NCBI RefSeq assembly: GCF_000472965.1
Contig: NZ_AXAU01000018.1
Span: 1 to 64,000, forward strand
Source: Bradyrhizobium murdochi
GTDB lineage: Bacteria; Pseudomonadota; Alphaproteobacteria; Rhizobiales; Xanthobacteraceae
Direction: 5' to 3'
DNA length: 64,000 nucleotides
Shown: one piece after another, positions 52,230-62,918 of the stretch
Position numbering within the stretch: the stretch's first letter is position 1
Layout: every line of letters starts with the position of its first letter
Program-made: the position numbers and the translations under genes
The notes under the pieces: model-generated
What the model saw: the letters and a program-made list of their open reading frames with translations, nothing else
Databases searched by the model: none
Told to the model about the DNA's origin: nothing

Positions 52230-52553
52230 GTTCTAGTCCCCCTTTGTTTGACGCGCTAAAAGCTTAGCGCCACGAGATTACACGGTCTTGTCGGATCGCG
52301 TGTGATGCCGACACAACACCCCTGAGATTGAATCATTCCCCTTCACCGCGCCGCTTCGCGACATTGTTGCGATTGCAGCGCAGCACGATGCCGCCTCGGC
52401 AGCAGCCTGCAGCTCATCGCCGCAGAATGCCGATGCTTCGCAACGCCGGCACGCCCCCGCTCCAGTTAGTTATAGTCTATAAACATCGTCCGGGATTCGG
52501 ATATTCTGAAATCCGCCGCACCACTACTCACATTCCCGTCAGGAAGGCGGCAA
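52230..52553. other. Intergenic stretch between the DoxX and greA genes
   Basis: The only long frame (52328-52606, plus strand) has no ribosome binding site, runs through the greA terminator and has a Pro/Arg/Thr-rich composition unlike its neighbours. I see no gene in this stretch. Confidence 0.5.
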
Positions 52554-52582
52554 CAAAAAAGCCGCGTGGGAAACGCGGCTTT
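52554..52582 (-). terminator. Rho-independent terminator after greA
   Basis: AAAGCCGCGT (52558-52567) and ACGCGGCTTT (52573-52582) form a perfect 10-bp stem; six T follow on the minus strand. It lies 150 bases after the greA stop, beyond a repeat element. Confidence 0.85.
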
Positions 52583-52610
52583 GTCGCAACAGTAACTTGC
52601 AGGTGACTAC

Positions 52611-52683
52611 AGCATGATCCGGAAAAGTGGATACCGGTTTTCCCTCGCGACAAACGCCGAACGCGTTTGCGCGGAGGTCATGC
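52611..52683. repeat. Palindromic element, family E
   Basis: AGCATGATCCGGAAAAGTGG to GGTCATGCT, with the phrase ACCGGTTTTCC, is a copy of a very common Rhizobiales intergenic repeat. It lies in the greA 3' untranslated region, before the terminator. Confidence 0.8.
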
Positions 52684-52734
52684 TCGAACAAATGAGATAG
52701 GGCGGGATGACGATTCGAAGAACGTCATCGCGCT

Positions 52735-53211
52735 CTATCGCCACTCGACCTTGGTGATCTCGTAGGCCTTGGCGCCGCCGGGAGCCACGACCTCCACGGT
52801 CGAGCCCTTCTTCTTGCCGATCAGGGCGCGAGCCAGCGGCGAGGTGATCGAGATGCGGCCCTTCTTGGCGTCGGCTTCCGGCTCGCCGACGATCTGCCAC
52901 ACTGCCTTCTTTTCGGTGTCCTCATCGACCAGCGTGACGGTCGCGCCGAACTTGACGGTGTCGCCGGACAGCTTCGAGATGTCGATGATGTCGGCGCGCG
53001 CGAGCTTGTCCTCGAGCTCGGCGATGCGGCCTTCGTTGTGCGACTGCTCCTCCTTGGCCGCGTGATATTCCGCGTTCTCGGAGAGATCGCCATGCGAGCG
53101 CGCCTCGGCGATATGCTCGATGATGCGCGGACGCTCCACCGACTGGCGCTGCTTCAATTCGATCTCCAGGGCGGCATATCCGCTAGCAGTCATCGGAACC
53201 TTGTCCATCAT
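52735..53211 (-). CDS. greA: Transcription elongation factor GreA
   Basis: The 158-residue length is exactly that of the family. The start MDKVPMT, the coiled-coil tip LSENAEYHAAKEEQSHNEGR (Asp-Leu-Ser-Glu-Asn motif) and the FKBP-like C-terminus ISITSPLARALIGKKKGS identify it. GreA rescues backtracked RNA polymerase by stimulating RNA cleavage. It lies upstream of nothing else on its strand. Confidence 0.95.
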   Translation of the reverse strand: MMDKVPMTASGYAALEIELKQRQSVERPRIIEHIAEARSHGDLSENAEYHAAKEEQSHNEGRIAELEDKLARADIIDISKLSGDTVKFGATVTLVDEDTEKKAVWQIVGEPEADAKKGRISITSPLARALIGKKKGSTVEVVAPGGAKAYEITKVEWR

Positions 53212-53421
53212 CTCTTTCCGTCCTTCCCTCGTGCGAGCCGCCAAAAGTTGCGCGCACAAGCCACGCTTTCGATTTCGATCAGGCCCTTGAACTCGACACA
53301 CGAACCCGCCAGCCCGTTGATTTAGGCCCCGTTAGGGGCCTTACAATGCAAACGGGCGGTGGGTTCCAGCCATGCCGGCTTATTGCCGATCGTTTCGCGG
53401 GCATTTTCGCCCGCCGAACGA

Positions 53422-56886
<3,465 letters not shown>

Positions 56887-56912
56887 CAGCTCTCAGACTG
56901 GATTTTGGGCAC

Positions 56913-56940
56913 AAAAAAAGGGCGCGCAGCCGCGCGTCCC
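56913..56940 (-). terminator. Terminator-like hairpin just ahead of carB
   Basis: GGGCGCGC-type arms at 56920-56927 and 56932-56940 (one bulged base) pair, and seven T follow on the minus strand. The T-run ends 26 bases before ATG of carB, so this is either an attenuator or the end of an upstream RNA. Another perfect hairpin (TGGTCT/AGACCA, 56976-56989) lies ahead of it. Confidence 0.6.
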
Positions 56941-57173
56941 CTAAGCCAAGAGCGCGGGTCACCCTCGCGCGCGGGTGGTCTTTAGACCAGATTCCGCACC
57001 CGCGAAACCCCCAAAAACGGGCCATCAACGGGGAATTCAGGGATTTGGCGCTCGGTCCGAAGCGAGGAGGCCAGTCCGTCTACGCTTTCGCTTTGCTCAA
57101 GCTACGCCGGACACGCTTTGCCCCGCCGGTCTCCGGCGTGGCTGCGCCACGCGTAGCCCGTCAGGGCGAAGCG

Positions 57174-57249
57174 TGGAGGCCCGGCCTGGATTTGAACCAG
57201 GATAAAGAGCATTGCACTGCTCCCGCGTCGACGCTTCCGCCACCGGGCC
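57174..57249 (-). tRNA. tRNA-Cys-like gene with abnormal anticodon loop
   Basis: The 76-base sequence has acceptor GGCCCGG paired perfectly with CCGGGCC, discriminator T73 and encoded CCA, a D-arm (GCG/CGC), and a perfect T-arm CCTGG-TTCAAAT-CCAGG. The T73 and the GCA triplet (57213-57215) point to cysteine. The anticodon stem GGAGC/GCTCT closes an eight-base loop AGTGCAAT, or a six-base loop if A-T pairs, instead of seven. The D-loop lacks the second G of the usual GG. It may be a decayed or a specialised tRNA. Confidence 0.65.
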
Positions 57250-57328
57250 GTAGCAATCATTGCCCATCACGGCGCGGTGAACCATCCTTACCGTGCTTTA
57301 GGGTTAACAACCCTAGCGCGCGTCGTGC

Positions 57329-58033
57329 TCAATGGCGTTGGAATGCGTGCCGCGCGACGAACGTCATCCGCCACGGGTTGTGGCCGATATTCTGATGCGC
57401 GCGGGAGGCGGTGAAGCCTGAGGTGGCGAGCTTCTCGATCATCTCGTCTTCGCTGTAGCGCTGCAGCCCGACGCGCGTGCGCAGTTGGCGGTAGTCCGAC
57501 AGCGCCGTGCTGGCGAGTCCGTACAGGGCGTCTTTGAGGAAACCGTGAGAGCGTGCGAATTTCAAGAGCGCCAGCACATCTCTGAACATGCCGACGTCGG
57601 GGCGCAGGACATCACCCACTACCAGCCGTCCGTTGGGCTTCAACAACCGGCGAATGACGGCAAGCGCCGAATCCAGCTCCCCTGGCGTCATGTATTGCGC
57701 GACCGAATTCATGACGACGAGATCGACCGAGCTTTCCGCCATTCGCGTGAGATCCTCGAGCGAACGGACGCGGATCTTGGTGTTCGGCGCAAACCGCGCG
57801 ATCAGCCGGCCGCGGACGCCGGGCGCCGGTTCGGCCAGATAGAGTTTTGCGCAGGCGTCCGCCACCTTGGCAGCCGACAGCGCTTCGCCGCAGGCATAGT
57901 CCAGCACGACCGAGTCGGGCGAAGCGATATAGCCGATGATATCGCGTGCGATGATCTGGAAATGCAGGTCGCGATGCAGCCTGCTCACATAAATCGTATG
58001 CGTGGAGTCGTAGTAGTCGATCCATTCGTCCAT
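57329..58033 (-). CDS. SAM-dependent methyltransferase
   Basis: The protein of about 234 residues has a class I methyltransferase core: VVLDYACGEALSA (motif I), LYLAEPAPGVRGRL (motif II), SVDLVVMNSVAQYM and GRLVVGDVLRPDVG. The substrate cannot be read from sequence. ATG 58033 is the first ATG; the frame is open upstream to a TTG at 58069. The C-terminal part is helical and specific to this subgroup. Confidence 0.85.
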   Translation of the reverse strand: MDEWIDYYDSTHTIYVSRLHRDLHFQIIARDIIGYIASPDSVVLDYACGEALSAAKVADACAKLYLAEPAPGVRGRLIARFAPNTKIRVRSLEDLTRMAESSVDLVVMNSVAQYMTPGELDSALAVIRRLLKPNGRLVVGDVLRPDVGMFRDVLALLKFARSHGFLKDALYGLASTALSDYRQLRTRVGLQRYSEDEMIEKLATSGFTASRAHQNIGHNPWRMTFVARHAFQRH

Positions 58034-58155
58034 CGCAGTCGGGTCCGGCAAAACTGGGGGTTCCGGCAACGGAACCGGTACCTAGGTGGGGCGTTAGACG
58101 GTCCGGCGCTCGCTGCCAATGCCGTCGTGCCCAATTCCTAACAGGAAGGTTCAAC

Positions 58156-58689
58156 GTGAGCAAAACCAGCAATAAATCCGACAAGGTATCCGCCGACCTC
58201 GATACGCCGACCGACCTGCCGCCGGCCGCCGTGGACAAGATCTCCGCCTCACTCAATACGCTGCTGGCGGACGCGTTTGCACTCTATCTGAAGACCAAGA
58301 ATTTCCACTGGCACGTCAGCGGCCGTCATTTCCGCGACTATCACCTTCTGCTGGACGAGCAGTCGGAAGCGATCTTTGCCACCACCGACCAACTCGCTGA
58401 ACGGGTCCGCAAACTTGGCGGCACCACGCTGCGCTCGATCGGGCAGGTCGCCAAGCTGCAGACCATCAAGGACAATAACGAGGACTACGTGCCGCCGCGC
58501 GAAATGCTGCGCGAACTGATGGAAGACAACAAGCATGTGGCGGCGGCGATGCGCAAGGCGCACAAGCTTGCCGACGAGCATGAGGATTCCGGCACTGCGG
58601 GCCTGCTCGAGACTTTCATCGACGAGACCGAGCGCCGCACCTGGTTCCTGTTCGAGGCCAGCCGCCAGGAAGGCGCCAACGTGGCGTGA
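58156..58689 (+). CDS. dps: Dps-type ferritin-like protein
   Basis: The 177-residue protein has the Dps ferroxidase pattern: TKNFHWHVSGRHFRDYHLLLDEQ supplies the His, Asp and Glu of the intersubunit iron site. Dps shells store iron and protect DNA in starvation and peroxide stress. GTG 58156 has AGGAAGG upstream. A family B element follows the stop. Confidence 0.92.
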   Translation: MSKTSNKSDKVSADLDTPTDLPPAAVDKISASLNTLLADAFALYLKTKNFHWHVSGRHFRDYHLLLDEQSEAIFATTDQLAERVRKLGGTTLRSIGQVAKLQTIKDNNEDYVPPREMLRELMEDNKHVAAAMRKAHKLADEHEDSGTAGLLETFIDETERRTWFLFEASRQEGANVA

Positions 58690-58715
58690 GTGGCCGGAGT
58701 GGGGCGGGTTAGCCC

Positions 58716-58854
58716 TACTGCGTCATAAACCCTCATGGTGAGGAGCGCGAAGCGCGTCTCGAACCATGAGGCCCCGTCTGTGGCCTACATCCTTCGAGAC
58801 GCCCGCTTCTCGCGGGCTCCTCAGGATGAGGGGCTGAGAAGTTATGACGCAGTA
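58716..58854. repeat. Palindromic element, family B, full-length copy
   Basis: TACTGCGTCATAA and TTATGACGCAGTA are perfect 13-base inverted ends of this 139-base element. Inside are the two hairpins seen at 40251-40355. This is the most complete copy and shows the outer limits of the family. Confidence 0.9.
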
Positions 58855-58857
58855 GAA

Positions 58858-58917
58858 TTAGCCGAAGCGTAACCCGCCATGTTCCCTACACAGGGCGGTG
58901 GATTACGCCGCGCTAAT
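58858..58917. repeat. Palindromic element, family G
   Basis: ATTAGCCGAAGCGTAACCC and GGATTACGCCGCGCTAAT are imperfect inverted ends of a 60-base element directly after the family B copy. The rest of the stretch up to 59085 shows no gene. Confidence 0.6.
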
Positions 58918-59085
58918 CGACGCGCGCAAAGAACGCGCTGCTGCGCGATTCCGATAATCAATTTAAGCGGGCCTGCGCGACAGTGCCTTTATGCTGCATG
59001 GCGGCCAGCATCGAGCGAGCCGATGCCGGAGGCTTTGTCCGAACCTAATGTCCCGATTGCCAGGCGCGGATGACGGCGCCCCGCC

Positions 59086-59619
59086 TCATCGCGTGCCGCG
59101 CTTCCATAGCCGCACCAGCGGCCCGTCTTCGCCCAGCACCGGATCGGTCTTCGGCAGCTTCACTTCTGGGATCGTCTTCAGCGCCTTGGCGTGGTTCTCC
59201 GGCGTCGGGCGCGTGATCTGCATCGGCGGTCCCGGCGGATAGGCGCCGACCACGCAGAAATCAGGGCTGGCGAACACGCATTGATGCCCGGTGCCGGCGG
59301 GAAGGATCGCGACATCGCCCGGCGTGATTTCGAGCTCCTTGCCGTTGCTGCCGCCGAAGCGGACGCGGGCCCGGCCGCGGGCGACGCCGAGCGCCTCATG
59401 CACCGTGGCGTGGTAGTGTGCGTAGTCATAAACGCCGTTGCGCCACATCGCACCCCAGCCATTGCCGCCGAACAGCGCCTCGATGGTCCTTTCCGGGTGA
59501 TCGTTGGCGACATAGACCGCGCCCTTGTAAACCAGCAACGGCAGGGGATTATTGGGCACGAGGCCATCATCCTCGAACACGAAGGTGAGCGGCTCGACAT
59601 CGGCGCTGACGATGGACAT
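59086..59619 (-). CDS. Cupin-domain protein
   Basis: The 177-residue protein has a cupin fold: metal ligands in HYHATVHEALGVARG and the second motif VAILPAGTGHQCV. It resembles YjlB-type cupins of unknown function. ATG 59619 has GGAG upstream. It lies between two repeat elements. Confidence 0.82.
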   Translation of the reverse strand: MSIVSADVEPLTFVFEDDGLVPNNPLPLLVYKGAVYVANDHPERTIEALFGGNGWGAMWRNGVYDYAHYHATVHEALGVARGRARVRFGGSNGKELEITPGDVAILPAGTGHQCVFASPDFCVVGAYPPGPPMQITRPTPENHAKALKTIPEVKLPKTDPVLGEDGPLVRLWKRGTR

Positions 59620-59643
59620 GGGTGTTCTCCACAAGGCGGATTT

Positions 59644-59765
59644 GTAGGGTGGGCAAAGGAGCGCTAGCGACGTGCCCACCGAGTCTTACCGCGTGCAAGA
59701 TGGTGGGCACGCTCCCGCCTTCGCTCGTTGAGCTACGGCGGACAAGTCGCTTTGCCCACCCTACA
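59644..59765. repeat. Palindromic element, family A
   Basis: GTAGGGTGGGCAAAG and CTTTGCCCACCCTAC are perfect ends, as at 31678-31766, but the middle is longer and includes an extra CTTCGCTCGTTGAGC segment. Confidence 0.85.
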
Positions 59766-59796
59766 ATTCTACACCTTCAAAACCGCCCTCCGCGCT

Positions 59797-60297
59797 TCAC
59801 GTTCCCTTCGGAATCTCGAAAACCAGACACGTCGTCGTCGCATGCGCGAGCAGGCGGCCGTTGGCGTCGGCAATCCGCGCCTCGGCGGTGGCGGCGCGGC
59901 GGCCGACATTGAGCGTCTTGCCCTCGGTGCGCACAGGGCCGGTGTCCTTTGTCATGCCCCTGATGAAAGAGATCTTGAATTCCAGCGTGGTGTAGCCGCT
60001 GCCGGCGGGAAGGGCGGAATGCACGGCAAGGCCCATCGCGGAATCCAAGAGGATCGCGGCATAGCCGCCATGCACCGAGCCGATCGGATTGTAATGCCGG
60101 AAGCCGGGCACGCTGTAGAACACCACATGTCCCTTCTCGGCGGTGGAATCGAACGGCTCGACATTCTGCCTGATCGGCGGCGCCGGCAACTTGCCTTCAA
60201 AGATGGCGCGCACGAAGTCGAGGCCGGACATCGAGGCCATGACGTCGGTCGGTGCCACGCCGTATTCGACATTGGTGGCGGCGGGTTCATCGTGCAT
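59797..60297 (-). CDS. PaaI-type hotdog thioesterase
   Basis: The 166-residue protein has the hotdog signature IGSVHGGYAAILLDSAMGLA and ATAEARIADANGRLLAHATTT. It should hydrolyse an acyl-CoA; PaaI itself acts on phenylacetyl-CoA derivatives, but the substrate here is unknown. Confidence 0.87.
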   Translation of the reverse strand: MHDEPAATNVEYGVAPTDVMASMSGLDFVRAIFEGKLPAPPIRQNVEPFDSTAEKGHVVFYSVPGFRHYNPIGSVHGGYAAILLDSAMGLAVHSALPAGSGYTTLEFKISFIRGMTKDTGPVRTEGKTLNVGRRAATAEARIADANGRLLAHATTTCLVFEIPKGT

Positions 60298-60367
60298 CCA
60301 ATTGTGCCTGCAGGTTTGAGTACAATGATGGTCATCATAAAAAATCGGATTGATGCAGGCAACTCAC

Positions 60368-60530
60368 GTGTCCCGGACGCAGCGCAGCGTGCTCCCGGCG
60401 ATGCGAAGCATCGTCCGGTACGCTGCGCTGCAGAGCCGGGACCCATTTTGGGGATGGATGGAAGGTAGGGCCCCGGATCAGCAGCGCTTCACGCCGCAAG
60501 AGCGGCGCGCTGCGCAGCATCCGGGGCACG
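60368..60530. repeat. Two-part palindromic element, family F
   Basis: One part (60368-60452) runs GTGTCCCGGACGCAGCGCAG to GCGCTGCAGAGCCGGGAC; the second (60470-60530) runs GCCCCGGATCAGCAGCGC to GCGCAGCATCCGGGGC. Both form long hairpins. The element fills most of the space between the thioesterase and carA. Confidence 0.8.
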
Positions 60531-60538
60531 AGAGCGGC

Positions 60539-61729
60539 TTACGCCCGCTTCTTCTCTCGCATCAGATCCGCAAACCGCTTGAACAGGTAATGCGAGTCGC
60601 GTGGCCCCGGCGAGGCTTCCGGGTGATACTGCACGGAGAATACCGGCTTGCCCTTGAGCTCGATGCCGCAATTGGAGCCGTCGAACAGCGAGATGTGGGT
60701 CTGCATCGCGCCCTCGGGCAGGGTCGCCTGGTCGACGGCAAAACCGTGGTTCATCGAGGTAATCTCCACCTTGCCGGTGGTTTCGTCCTTGACCGGATGA
60801 TTGGCGCCGTGATGGCCCTGATGCATCTTTTTGGTCTTGGCGCCGACGGCCAGGCCCAGCATCTGATGACCCAAGCAAATACCGAACGTCGGCGTGCCGG
60901 ACTGGATCACCTGCTGAATCACCGGCACCGCATATTTGCCGGTCGCGGCCGGGTCACCCGGGCCGTTGGAAAGAAACACGCCGTCCGGCTTCATCGCCAG
61001 AATGTCTTCGGCCGAGGTCGTCGCCGGCACCACCGTGACCTTGCAGCCTTCACCGGCCAGCAGCCGCAAAATGTTGCGCTTGATGCCGTAGTCGATCGCG
61101 ACCACGTTGAACTCAGGTTCGCTCTGCCGGCCAAAGCCGTTCTGCCAGGCCCACGGCGTCTCGTCCCAGGTAAAGCGCTGGCCCGACGTCACCATCGGCA
61201 CCAGATCCATGCCTTCCAGGCCGGGCCATTCGCGCGCCTCTTCCTTCAGGCCGTGCAGGTCGAACACGCCGTTCTTGGCATGCGCGATCACCGCGTTCGG
61301 CATGCCCTTGGAGCGGATCAGCGCCGTCAGCGCCCGGGTATCGATGCCCGACAGCCCGATGATGCCGCGGGCGCGCAGCCATTGATCGAGGTGCCGCGTG
61401 GCGCGGTAGTTCGAGGGATCGGTGATGGCCGTGCGCAGGATAACGCCGCGCGCGCCCGGCGTCGCCGCCATGTTCACCGTCTCGATATCCTCGTCGTTGG
61501 TGCCGACATTGCCGATATGCGGGAAGGTGAAGGTGATGAGCTGCCCGGCATAGGAGGGATCGGTGAGGATCTCCTCGTAACCGGTCATCGCGGTGTTGAA
61601 GCAGACTTCGCCGACGGCGTGGCCTTCCGCGCCGAGGCCAAATCCCTCCAGCACGGTACCATCGGCAAGCACGAGGAGCGCGGTCGGTTTATGGTCCGGC
61701 CAGGCTGAAGCATTTTCAGATGTTGTCAT
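60539..61729 (-). CDS. carA: Carbamoyl-phosphate synthase small subunit
   Basis: The 396-residue glutaminase subunit has the N-terminal EVCFNTAMTGYEEILTDPSY and the class I amidotransferase triad: Cys in GICLGHQMLGLA, then His and Glu in VQYHPEASPGP. It supplies ammonia to CarB. It lies 3.7 kb from carB with five unrelated genes between, so the two subunits are transcribed apart. Confidence 0.97.
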   Translation of the reverse strand: MTTSENASAWPDHKPTALLVLADGTVLEGFGLGAEGHAVGEVCFNTAMTGYEEILTDPSYAGQLITFTFPHIGNVGTNDEDIETVNMAATPGARGVILRTAITDPSNYRATRHLDQWLRARGIIGLSGIDTRALTALIRSKGMPNAVIAHAKNGVFDLHGLKEEAREWPGLEGMDLVPMVTSGQRFTWDETPWAWQNGFGRQSEPEFNVVAIDYGIKRNILRLLAGEGCKVTVVPATTSAEDILAMKPDGVFLSNGPGDPAATGKYAVPVIQQVIQSGTPTFGICLGHQMLGLAVGAKTKKMHQGHHGANHPVKDETTGKVEITSMNHGFAVDQATLPEGAMQTHISLFDGSNCGIELKGKPVFSVQYHPEASPGPRDSHYLFKRFADLMREKKRA

Positions 61730-61912
61730 GAGCGCACTTCATAGTCGCAAGCACCCCCGCGCGTCAAAGCCGGAAGGCCAAGAAAAGCGCGGGATTCACA
61801 TGCGTTTACGGCATGTTTGACCGCTAGTTCCGCCGGCCCCAGCCGATTTGGGCCAAATCGGCCTGAAACGTACGATCTGGCTTGACCAATTCGAGCTGGT
61901 CCCGCGCGTTCC

Positions 61913-62290
61913 CTAGCCGCAGTAGGCGACCTTCGTCCACAAAGGCAGCAGGAAGAAGATCACGGTAGCAAGATCAAGCGGGTAGAGCAGGAGCAATTTG
62001 GTCTTCAGGGATATAGGCCGCGCGTTCGGCGCAGGAGGGTCGCCCGGATAGATCTTGAGATGATCGAAGCCTGCCTCCCAACCCAGCCGGCATGTCAGGA
62101 AAGAAACCGCGTCGTGCGCGAGCGGATACATACAAACGGTCAGGAGTACGCCCACAGCGGCGATCGCCAGCCACGACGGTGCTTCAACGCGATGATCGCC
62201 AAGAGCTTCGCACGAAAGGGGGGCAAAACGGCTTGCCCAAAGCACCACAAGACACAATACCAGCGCAGCAAACTGCTTTTCGACCTTCAT
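61913..62290 (-). CDS. Membrane protein of unknown function
   Basis: The 125-residue protein has three hydrophobic segments (about 5-22, 42-58, 98-120) with a hydrophilic loop between. AAGGA precedes ATG 62290. No family was recognised. It is divergent from the yqeY-type gene. Confidence 0.65.
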   Translation of the reverse strand: MKVEKQFAALVLCLVVLWASRFAPLSCEALGDHRVEAPSWLAIAAVGVLLTVCMYPLAHDAVSFLTCRLGWEAGFDHLKIYPGDPPAPNARPISLKTKLLLLYPLDLATVIFFLLPLWTKVAYCG

Positions 62291-62371
62291 GCCAGTCCTT
62301 ATATAGGCCGGGAGGATTAACCGAGCGTCTCTGTGCGAGACCTAATTCTCTGCATTCTCAGCGAGGAAATC

Positions 62372-62827
62372 ATGCTGCGCGACGACATCAACAATGCGGT
62401 CAAGGACGCCATGAGGGCAAAGGACGAGCGCAAGCTCTCCACGCTGCGCATGGTCAATTCGACCATCAAGAACGCCGATATCGACGCGCGTGGGCAGGGC
62501 AAGCCGCCGCTGTCGGACGCCGACGTGCTCGGCTTGCTGCAGAAGATGATCAAGCAGCGCCAGGAATCGGTCGAGCTCTACGACAAAGGCGGCCGCGCCG
62601 AGCTTGCCGCGCAGGAGCGCGAGGAGATCGCGGTGATATCAGCCTATCTGCCGAAGCAGATGTCGGACGACGAGGTGAAGGCCGCGATCTCGGCCGCCAT
62701 TGCCGAGACCGGCGCCGCCGGCATGAAGGACATGGGCAAGGTGATCGGCGTGCTGCGTGCGAAATTCGCCGGCCAGATGGATTTCGGCAAGGCCAGCGGC
62801 CTCGTGAAGGCGGCGCTATCAGGATAA
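62372..62827 (+). CDS. GatB/YqeY domain protein
   Basis: The 151-residue helical protein has the YqeY pattern: DDINNAVKDAMRAKDERKLSTLRMV, KQRQESVELYDKGGRAELA, ISAYLPKQMSDDE and a C-terminal MGKVIGVLRAKFAGQMDFGK. The domain resembles the tRNA-binding tail of GatB, and such proteins are thought to be linked to tRNA amidation. ATG 62372 has GAGGAAA upstream. Confidence 0.88.
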   Translation: MLRDDINNAVKDAMRAKDERKLSTLRMVNSTIKNADIDARGQGKPPLSDADVLGLLQKMIKQRQESVELYDKGGRAELAAQEREEIAVISAYLPKQMSDDEVKAAISAAIAETGAAGMKDMGKVIGVLRAKFAGQMDFGKASGLVKAALSG

Positions 62828-62918
62828 ATTTTTTACGCTCGGGAACCTTCGCGCTGATGAAACATCGTTTGAGTCAAACTCGGAGCGATGACGTAGCGCA
62901 ACGCGAGTGGAGGAAGGC

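Noticed and set aside
52328..52606. 92-codon open frame between DoxX and greA
   Set aside because: No ribosome binding site, passes through the greA terminator hairpin, and composition is unlike neighbouring proteins.
57174..57249. Selenocysteine tRNA
   Set aside because: The acceptor and T arms are 7 and 5 bp as in ordinary tRNAs, there is no long variable arm and no TCA anticodon.
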